Position numbers and translations under genes: made by a program
Assembly: GCA_035610365.1 (NCBI GenBank)
Contig: CM069432.1
Span: 24,738,354-24,802,353, forward strand
DNA length: 64,000 bases
Source of the DNA: Aquatica leii
Lineage: Eukaryota; Arthropoda; Insecta; Coleoptera; Lampyridae
Direction of reading: 5' to 3'
The notes under the pieces: generated by a model
Database searches by the model: none
Told to the model about the DNA's origin: nothing
What the model saw: only the letters and a program-made list of their open reading frames with translations
Part shown: positions 57,161 to 64,000 of the stretch, in pieces
Numbering within the stretch: the stretch's first letter is position 1
Layout of the letters: every line of letters begins with the position of its first letter

Positions 57161-57549
57161 ATGGATAATGTAAAGAAGTTTCTAAAAAAAGCTTCTAATG
57201 CCAGTTTTCTACTTATGAAAATACTGTTTAATAATTATGTTGCATAGAGCAGACTAGGCGGACGAATTGCCTTTACTAAAATGTAAATTATGTGGACATA
57301 TTTAGTCATAACATTACATGTTTGAAAAATAAAAAAAAAACAAGTTTTTACAGACATATCGGAAGATGAAGTAAACAAAATTAAGGTTACGAAAAGTATT
57401 TGAATTTAAAGCTACATGTAGAGCAAACAATTGTTTTCGGAGAACAACATGGAGCTGACATTCAAGTTTTGAAGAAACACGGCGGCTGGTTTAGTAGTGT
57501 TGTAGCAAAGCCTATGTCAAGGATAACTTCAAAAATAAAACAAAAATTA
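57161..57549 (+). pseudogene. Crypton-like tyrosine recombinase, catalytic fragment
   Basis: The ATG at 57161 opens 'MDNVKKFLKKASNASFLLMK', similar to the start of the catalytic domain in the tyrosine recombinases scattered in insect genomes. After a stop, 'RLGGRIAFTKM' fits the segment carrying the first catalytic Arg (normally G-x-R-R-x-E-L). Then 'LVITLHV' and 'KQVFTDI' fit the following strands. The last block is 'GADIQVLKKHGGWFSSVVA' (57451-57507) with the H-G-G-W motif, and after a frameshift 'AYVKDNFKNKTKI', in which Tyr (57513-57515) sits where the nucleophile belongs. The segment with the H-x-x-R box is missing. Inactive remnant of a Crypton-type element. Confidence 0.6.
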
Positions 57550-58599
57550 AAAAAAACAATATTTTGACGAAGCAATAATCTTCAACCTCTTAAATTTTCT
57601 AGTCAACAAGTTTTGAATTCGGGTAGAATAAGTACATATGTAGAATGTACCAACATAAATTATAATAGCTTAATCTGTTTTTTTGAAAAGCAAATAACTG
57701 AGCTCGATCAATGGTTTTTTTAAACATGAAAAATGCTTAAAAAGCTGCCTTATCCGCGTTGGATTAAACACAGAATTTTTGTAACGTTTCGAACGACGTT
57801 CTTACTTTCTTGACAGTAATCTTTCGCAAAGGTTCCAAATTGTCGTCGTCATTGTCTTCTTTTTTATTCAGTGAGAGGTCTTAGCCTAGCAATACTTTCA
57901 TTCACAAATTTACATTATATTTAAAATCGCTTTCTACTTGTGCTTCTTGTTATTTATCATTCTAGCAACCCCCTCCTCTTTAACGCAAAATCTCTCTACT
58001 CAAACCAATATCCAAATTGTGAAAAAGGAAGATTAATGTTTTTACGATACTATAACTGATTTTTAATTGGGATTTGAATAAAAAAACTTGGAACAATTTT
58101 TATTGTTGGTGTCTGTATTTTTAATCTTTTTATAAACCTATTAATAAGATACATAAAGTATAAAGTATAGCTTCATACAAAATTTTTCTCAAAACCCCAC
58201 AACACGTAACACCCACCAACGGCTCACTAAAAAAACGAAATTTTGTATATTTTTACAACAATTAATAACGCTGGTTACAACCACAACAAGCTGTGCAGAT
58301 TATGTCACCGTTAGATAATTTGAAATAACATGACTCCAATGCTTGTATAATTTTTTAATTACTAAACTTTAATAAGATATAATACTACATTTGGCTGTGT
58401 ACTAAACTTTATACATAAATATATTTATATTTCTATTCCATATTAAATACATATACCACCATACAAAGAAGTAGCGATAGAATCATGACTTATGGCTGAC
58501 AAAACTACAACTAGCAGTACGTGCCAGTAAACTCCAACGCTGACAGCTTCATACGAAATATTATAACTTACAACAATGACTTATGACCTAGTGTAATGT
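57550..58599. other. AT-rich unassigned sequence
   Basis: No gene or repeat recognised. Confidence 0.5.
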
Positions 58600-59329
58600 T
58601 AGTCGCCTCCTCGTGGTGCACTTTGGATAGCATCTGTGCTGGTTCTCCAGTACAGATGTGAACTAAATGACTGACACGAGTCTACATTTCACCATGTGGT
58701 GTTGTTGCCCGTAAAACGGATACGTTTTCACCCAATTCCAGGATTCAGGCGTAAGTTTGGGTTCTGTGTCAACGGCCGAAACGGACCGTATCCAAACGTG
58801 GTAGTAGTTGTGTTGACGCCTTTATGGGCTCGCCTCTACGGCGGCATAACGTCCGTGGACCGCTTCCCTTAGAATAATAGTCACTCTACACAATTCCAAG
58901 GGAAGGAACTGGACAGAAACTGGAGGCACGGCTAGCAGGCGCAACCCGTCTTGTCCATGTCGGTAAATCTGGACCTAGCTCCAGTTCTGAAACTCGGTTC
59001 AATCTTCAGACAAGAACTTGGGGCACCGCTCGCTCCTTTTCCTTTCGTTTGAACAAGCGGCGCGCCACGGCCGACTTGTACTTTTTTATGAACGGCGACA
59101 TTTTTTTGGCGTCTATCTTGTAGTTCGACGCGAGGTACCAGAATGGCACACAAATCAATAAACGCAATAGCTTCAAACTACGCAAATGCAATCTCTTTTG
59201 CAGTAGCACTCTAAGCAATACCAACAATACCATCAACAACTTTAAATTATTCCAACCTGTCAATCGCTAATAATAGGACATAAATAAATATATTACACCC
59301 AATAATAAACAACAATCAAATAAGTCCAC

Positions 59330-60230
59330 TTGCACAAGCAATTAACGGACACCAGAATACCGTCTCCATCAACAAATATTCAGAATACGAAGAAGCTGAT
59401 GAAAACTCGTAACATAAGACCAAAAAGGAGAAAGGATTTCAACCCAATGAATTTCAGATCAAATCAAAAAATAACAAAAATAAACAAAAGCAGTGATAGC
59501 CTACCTTCTTGTCAAACAAAACGAAAACAAAACTGCACACAAAGCATAACGATAACTAATAGATTCGATGCGTTAAACAAAGAAAAAGAGGAAAAAATCC
59601 AAAATACTACAAACTACGGTAATCTACTTCCACCCTTTATCTTACACTTTTTTAAGGCAACTCCACCACTACTTTAACTTATCAAACAAAGCATAGATAA
59701 AAAGGAATACCATCATCAAATGATAAATTACAAATTCGTACCATAAAATAACTACAAAAAAAAACCAAAAAAGTTCATACCTTTATCCTTTCGAAGAATA
59801 AATACTTTGAGGTGGTAGTAAGGAACTAACACCACCCCACTTTAGTAAAAAACATCAAAATTGCACGAAGTCATGTCAGTTATGAATGTACATAACCGAA
59901 AAACCAAATAGCCAAGCAATTTGTTCTTTATCGACCTGACACAAAAAGACAACCACATGAAAACTTAAACCAAAACATTCTGCCAAACGCAGCCAATTGC
60001 AAAGGATATAAAAGTTACATCAAAATCCTAAATAGAAAACATCCCGCAAACACAATAATTCCACAAGTACGACAACCAGGAATCCATGAAGCACATTTCT
60101 TAGCAAAATTAAGAATATGAAACAGACTCAAAAACCTGCATCAGGAAAACAATAAACTGATGAAAATTTTTATGAACAGATAATTCTCACAAATCAAATG
60201 ATTTCTAAACTAACATCTGAAATAAAAGAA
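59330..60230 (+). pseudogene. Jockey-type LINE ORF1, broken
   Basis: The frame to 59677 is Lys/Asn/Thr-rich and ends 'NRFDALNKEKEEKIQ' and 'LPPFIL', the usual 'N-R-F-x-x-L ... P-P-[IF]' border before the nucleic-acid-binding region of jockey ORF1. Further on, 'FFIDLTQKDNHMKT' (59919-59962) and, after a frame change, 'AANCKGYKSYIKILNRKHPA' (about 59992-60050) fit the end of the zinc-knuckle region ('A-N-Y-K-G-C-x-x-Y'). The CCHC knuckles themselves are deleted. ORF1 proteins bind the LINE RNA. Confidence 0.68.
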
Positions 60231-60294
60231 TTGGACTTCCAAAATCGGTAATAACAATGTAAAATTGCACACGTTAAAACTGCTGATTAAATCA

Positions 60295-62140
60295 CATGTC
60301 AGACCCACACCCAGATGCAAATCGTAGAGCTATAGGAGAATCAACAGTAATAATTAGAAAGCTAATAAAGCTTTGCGTATTGCCATAGTATAAAAAGGAT
60401 TCCTTTCAAGCAACTAGCATAGAAATAAAAGATTGGTATGGTCTACTGGTAAAACAAAATGGGAACACTTCAGAGTACTAATTAAGAATAGTATAAATCT
60501 AGATGTACCTTTTGAAACAAACAAAGAAATTAATAATTCAATCTCAAGTTTTGTCTGAACAATACAAAGCGCTACCTGGGAAGCTTTACCATATTCTCTA
60601 CCCAAAAAAGTAGAACATACATAGGTATCTTATTATCCTAAAAAAACAATAGACAGCTAAGAAAAATATGATAACGTAGCAGGTACTTTTGACAACGAAA
60701 GTAGATTAAACGATGCTGTGATTTTTTAGGTGTAAGCCAAGCTTGTAACGTCCCGTTAGAGTTCATTACATTAAAATTCAATTTTACATTCGTTTATTTT
60801 TGCAACTAATATTGCACGTAAATTTATTCAGTTTGACAACGTCGCGTTGTATTTCGGAAGCGTCTGCGTAGTCGACTTGAGTATTAGCTTAAACGTACAC
60901 TTCCGTTTGAACAATCTTACGTAATTCACGTGAGTGATGCGAGGAAGACCAATTTTCTTGATTATGGCGTAAAAACCCATGTAATTTAATTTTTATTCAT
61001 TCCATCTAAATATTGGTGAGTTTACCTTTATTTTGATATAATTTTTCTATCGAATTCAACATTTTTAGTGATTTCGGAATGTTGCGCAATGGTTAGACAA
61101 AGGAATTTATTTTGAAGGCCGTTGCTAAATGTAACGTGAGTACAGCCTGTCATTAAAAAAAACCATTCTAATTATTTATATTTAGGGTCTTTTACTTTTA
61201 CTTTTATTTTTTATTCTAGATCTTTTCTTTTACTGGATCATTTATTTTGGTTTTGTCTTTTAATTACTGGATTTTCCGTCATTGGATTTATACATTGGTT
61301 TTATGTTTCCTGGTGTGGTTGGAAATCTACATTCTTTTAGAAGAATTTTATTACTACAACAAAGTATGTGCTAAAGATAGAAGCTATACGATAACGTCAT
61401 ATCATGTGGTGAGTCAACTGGAATTAAGTTACATTTTACATTCAAGCAATTAAACTCAGTTATTCAAACTTTTCACTCGATAACAAATCAAACGTTTACG
61501 ACATTTGTATTTAATATCAATAATTAATAATTAGATGTAAGATTTTACATTTTTATCACCAATTTAAAGGTGGTTGGCGCCCTAATATTTTATTTTAAAT
61601 CCTGTTTTTTTCTAATATGTTTAATTCAAATATTGTTCTTTGTTCTCTAATGTAAATAGTATATTAAATTATAGTTAATAAATTAACGGAGTTCACGTCT
61701 TTGTATTTATTTTCATTCAAACTCACACCCAGAGGTCTGTGCTTCCGATTGCTACCGTGGTTAAATTATTATTTTTACTTTTATTATACATTCTTTATTT
61801 CGGAATATTTTTTTATTACAAGCTTTCAACAAGGTTTGGCACAAAGGTCTGCTATTCAAGCTTAAGCTTAAGTCATCCTATCCAATATTTACTATCCTAA
61901 AATCGTATTTACAGGAATCATAATAATTTCAGATCAAATATCAAGATAAACTAACAGAACTGATTCAAATAAATAACAACGTTCTGGAACCGGTCTTATA
62001 CCTCATCTTTACTGCCTATTTACCATCCTGGCAATGCACTCAAATGCAGCAGGTGCTGCTCAAAAAGCCACGGATGCATTTAGATCTAATTCAGCAGTGG
62101 TTCCAAAGATACCAGCAGATAGCGTTAAATACTTTACCTA
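60295..62140 (+). pseudogene. pol: Jockey-type LINE ORF2 (endonuclease/RT), broken
   Basis: 'HPDANRRAIGESTVIIRKL' and 'YKKDSFQATSIEIKDWYG' (60310-60440) match the apurinic-type endonuclease. 'KWEHFRVLIKNSINLDVPF' to 'LPKKVEHT' (60455-60620) match the linker before RT. 'FLGVSQA' (60724-60743), interrupted by the LTR, resumes as 'FNKVWHKGLLFKLK' (from 61825), the F-L-D-x-x-x-A-F-D-x-V-W-H motif with both Asp positions changed (to Gly and Asn). 'IKYQDKLTELIQINNNV' and 'EPVLYLIFTAYLP' follow, then 'LDLIQQWFQRYQ'. The Y-A-D-D catalytic box is missing. Most of the endonuclease is deleted. Confidence 0.75.
60744..61820. mobile_element. 1.08-kb solo LTR inserted in the LINE RT
   Basis: 1,077 bp starting TGTAACGTCCCG and ending TTTATTACA (TGTAA / TTACA ends), flanked by AGCT on both sides (60740-60743 and 61821-61824). 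Taking out the block and one AGCT restores the LINE frame across the RT motif ('VSQA' then 'FNKVWH'). It has an AATAAA-type signal at about 61676. No coding sequence; the 68-codon frame at 61247 looks random. Confidence 0.88.
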
Positions 62141-62164
62141 GATAAGAGATTTACATAGATAGAT

Positions 62165-62397
62165 GCAGATCTAGAACGCACAAAGTTTGAAGTTCAGGCT
62201 CAGAGAAAGTAAGCAATCACTGTTTTGGAAAATACATAAAATCAACGACAAAAACCATACGTATTATAAATTTTACCATGTCGAAAACATCTTAAACAAA
62301 ACTGGTATAACAAAAAATACAACGATTTATCTTATCTCTTATCGGGAATATATGAAATTAATTGTAAAGACTGTAATAAAGTGTACACTGGGTAAAT
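62165..62397 (+). pseudogene. Penelope-like endonuclease start (repeat copy 2)
   Basis: The first 177 bp match the repeat at 56545-56725. The last 50 bp read 'GIYEINCKDCNKVYTG', the G-I-Y box, paired cysteines and Y-x-G box that open a GIY-YIG endonuclease of the Penelope type. Only the start survives. It lies immediately after the LINE fragment. Confidence 0.6.
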
Positions 62398-62860
62398 AAA
62401 AACAGATATCAAAATTCATTGGTTTATGTTAAGTATCAAATTTAAAAAAACCTCGCGTTGCCACACATATGCTTGAGAATAAACATAGTAAAAAAAATTG
62501 TTAGTTAAAAAAGTAAACAACAAGAGTGAACTTAAGTGTTATGAAACCATACAGATCATGTAAAATAAATATTTATTAATGTATAATGACAATTAAAAAT
62601 TATTGAGATTTTTGGAACTAACTAGCCGGCATATACATATAGCATAGATTTAATAGAATTATGTATGAAGCAGACAACTTTTTAAATTAACGGTCAGTTT
62701 TATACACAAGAACATGGTACTACATTGGGAAATAGCTTCTATTGTTAATTTATTCATGAGAAAATTTGTATTTGATTTGGAACGAGATTTAGAACAACAG
62801 TAAATTAGAAATAAATATTTAGCACTAAGCACTAAGAGATTTATAACAAACGATTATAAC
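62398..62860. other. AT-rich unassigned sequence
   Basis: No feature recognised. Confidence 0.5.
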
Positions 62861-63760
62861 TAGTGATGAAACGGATAGCAGTTTGGCGGTCAACCGGATA
62901 GTCGGCCAACCTTGTAGCCGGATAGCGGGATATTCGGCCGTCGAATATACGGCGGAACGTTGTCGTTTGGTGCATCGCACCTAGCACGCTTGCGTAGGCG
63001 GCGCGCGAACGATCGGGTGAACTCGGTCTAATTCGGGTCTTTTTCGTTAATATGCAAAGTTAACAATTGAGGTTATTATTTTATTTGTGCTCTTGTTATC
63101 TGAAGTATTTTGATAATTTTAAAAAGATTTAACGACGAGAAATGACATCGGTGAAGAAAAAAATGCTTTTATAGGAACATTTTCATATAAGCAGTAATAA
63201 TAAGTTTTCTGTTTGTATATTATGCAATGTTAAAATTTCGCGCGGCGGGGAAGGGAAAAAGGCAGGTATGTATCTAATTGCAATCCTTTTTTTTATCGAG
63301 TGAAGTACTTTGCAAGTTTCGTAACGTAATTGTTTTGTTTCGGAATTCTTAGTTTTTTGTACGATAGGTAGTGACAAGTTCGTCTTTAGTAGCAAAAAAG
63401 CAATTGACTATGACAGAATCTTTTTAAAAAAATGCTCTGGGACGTGAATGACGCTAAAGTCAAAAAGTACCATTATTTAGTAGCCGAAATTATTGCACTA
63501 GACAACGAGCCATTATCCATATTAGAAAATACCGGATTTGCCAGACTCTTAAAACAAGCTTTACCCAGATATAAATTGCCAAGCCGGACTTATATTACCC
63601 AAAAAATCGTTTATATGACAGAATTTACGAAAAAATTAAACATAACATCGAGTGCTTTCGCTATTTCAGTGACTTCTGACATGTAAACTTGCTTACACAA
63701 CAACCCTAGCTTTCTGAGCAGTAATCATTCAGGTTTAGCTCAAGGATGTAACGTGTAAAT
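62861..63760 (+). mobile_element. BED-finger hAT transposon, 5' part
   Basis: The left end TAGTGATGAAACGGATAGCA resembles the CAGTGATGAAACGG-type ends of insect BED-finger hATs with the first C changed. It is followed by a GC-rich block with repeated CCGGATA units (62892-62930). The transposase start follows at 63190. The right end is not in this window or is lost. Confidence 0.62.
63190..63760 (+). pseudogene. ZBED-type hAT transposase, N-terminal part
   Basis: 'NKFSVCILCNVKISRGGEG' in essence (63200-63255) is a BED zinc finger's C-x2-C half; the histidine half is lost in a disrupted stretch. The frame from 63432 has 'IIALDNEPLSILENTGFARL' and 'LPRYKLPSRTYI', the most conserved N-terminal block of ZBED-like transposases (M/I-A-L-D-x-x-P-[FL]-S-[IV]-[VL]-E). 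After the stop at 63684 'TCLHNNPSFLS' continues the family's next motif following the first catalytic Asp ('ISVTSD' at 63664). The RNase H-like core beyond this is not seen. Confidence 0.72.
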
Positions 63761-64000
63761 TTTTTTCGTTTGAATACGTCTGATTTTCGTTAACAGTTTT
63801 GTATTCACTGTTTATGCAAATCCTTTTGCGCAATACATTTTGACGCGCGCACATGCGTATGAGCCTTCTTCTTAAGTACGAAGTCATCCTCCATCTTACG
63901 TTTAGAAATGAGGTGAAGTAGTAGACATTTTTTTGCGTGCTGCAAAAAGTGGAATTACCACTTATTTAATTTGTGTTTGTGAATTTTTGCCCCAATGGTG

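Larger units (their letters stand above)
58600..62140 (+). mobile_element. Jockey-type LINE, decayed, split by a solo LTR
   Basis: A GC-richer 5' region (about 58600-59320), ORF1 remains (59330-60230), the endonuclease part of ORF2 (60295-60720) and an RT part (60725-60743 and 61821-62140). The 1,077-bp LTR at 60744-61820 lies inside the RT. Large internal deletions have removed most of the endonuclease and the RT finger region. The 5' limit is set by composition only. Confidence 0.75.

Noticed and set aside
58932..59263. Two minus-strand frames in the GC-richer stretch
   Set aside because: They oppose the 5' region of the jockey-type LINE and have no family resemblance.
1..64000. CRISPR arrays, operons, ribosome binding sites, rRNA genes
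   Set aside because: The window is eukaryotic by its element content and has no regularly spaced identical repeats or rRNA-like sequence.

Overview
The window looks like AT-rich, gene-poor DNA from an arthropod, most likely an insect. I judge this from the mobile elements, all of types common in insects: BEL/Pao and Gypsy LTR retrotransposons, Penelope-like elements with GIY-YIG endonucleases, a jockey-type LINE, several hAT and Tc1/mariner transposons, a tyrosine-recombinase relic, and a decayed Polinton/Maverick-type virus-like element. I find no convincing host protein-coding gene, and almost every recognisable reading frame is broken.

Layout, left to right. 1-2.7 kb: unassigned. 2.7-5.8 kb: a BEL/Pao pol remnant (minus) split by a probable solo LTR. 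5.8-6.0 kb: a GC-rich imperfect palindrome. 6.2-7.1 kb: a Tc1/mariner-type transposase (minus). 10.5-16.6 kb: a plus-strand relic of a Polinton/Maverick (adintovirus-like) element. It holds the C-terminus of the packaging ATPase, a conserved Polinton-type virion-associated gene, a small basic core-type protein, a nearly full-length double-jelly-roll major capsid protein pseudogene, and the start of one more conserved gene; a tRNA-like sequence follows. 18.8-26.9 kb: Gypsy-A, an LTR retrotransposon with a TARG1/OARD1-like macrodomain downstream of integrase, and with a 1.9-kb solo LTR of another family inside its RT/RNase H junction (4-bp duplication ACCG).

29.0-34.9 kb: a hAT tail (minus), a complete-length decayed hAT element with 8-bp target duplication, and an intron-containing Tc1-like transposase. 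34.9-38.5 kb: Penelope-like copies (minus), one bounded by long inverted repeats and carrying a foldback insertion. 38.7-39.2 kb: a solo LTR of the Gypsy-A family flanked by ATAT. 41.6-44.4 kb: another Penelope-like element with a head-to-head inverted 5' end. 44.4-52.0 kb: Gypsy-B, the youngest element, whose pol is one frame broken by four nonsense codons; its 3' LTR carries a 140-bp MITE. 52.0-53.9 kb: hAT pieces in both orientations. 54.0-54.4 kb: a diverged LTR. 57.2-57.5 kb: a Crypton-like tyrosine recombinase fragment. 58.6-62.1 kb: a jockey LINE cut by a 1.1-kb solo LTR (duplication AGCT). 62.2-62.4 kb: a GIY-YIG-containing repeat. 62.9-63.8 kb: the 5' part of a BED-finger hAT.

The window is therefore a nested graveyard of mobile elements. 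Three points stand out: the virus-like capsid cluster, the macrodomain carried by a retrotransposon, and the clean nested insertions that let the order of events be read. All family assignments come from motif recognition by eye; no database search was run.
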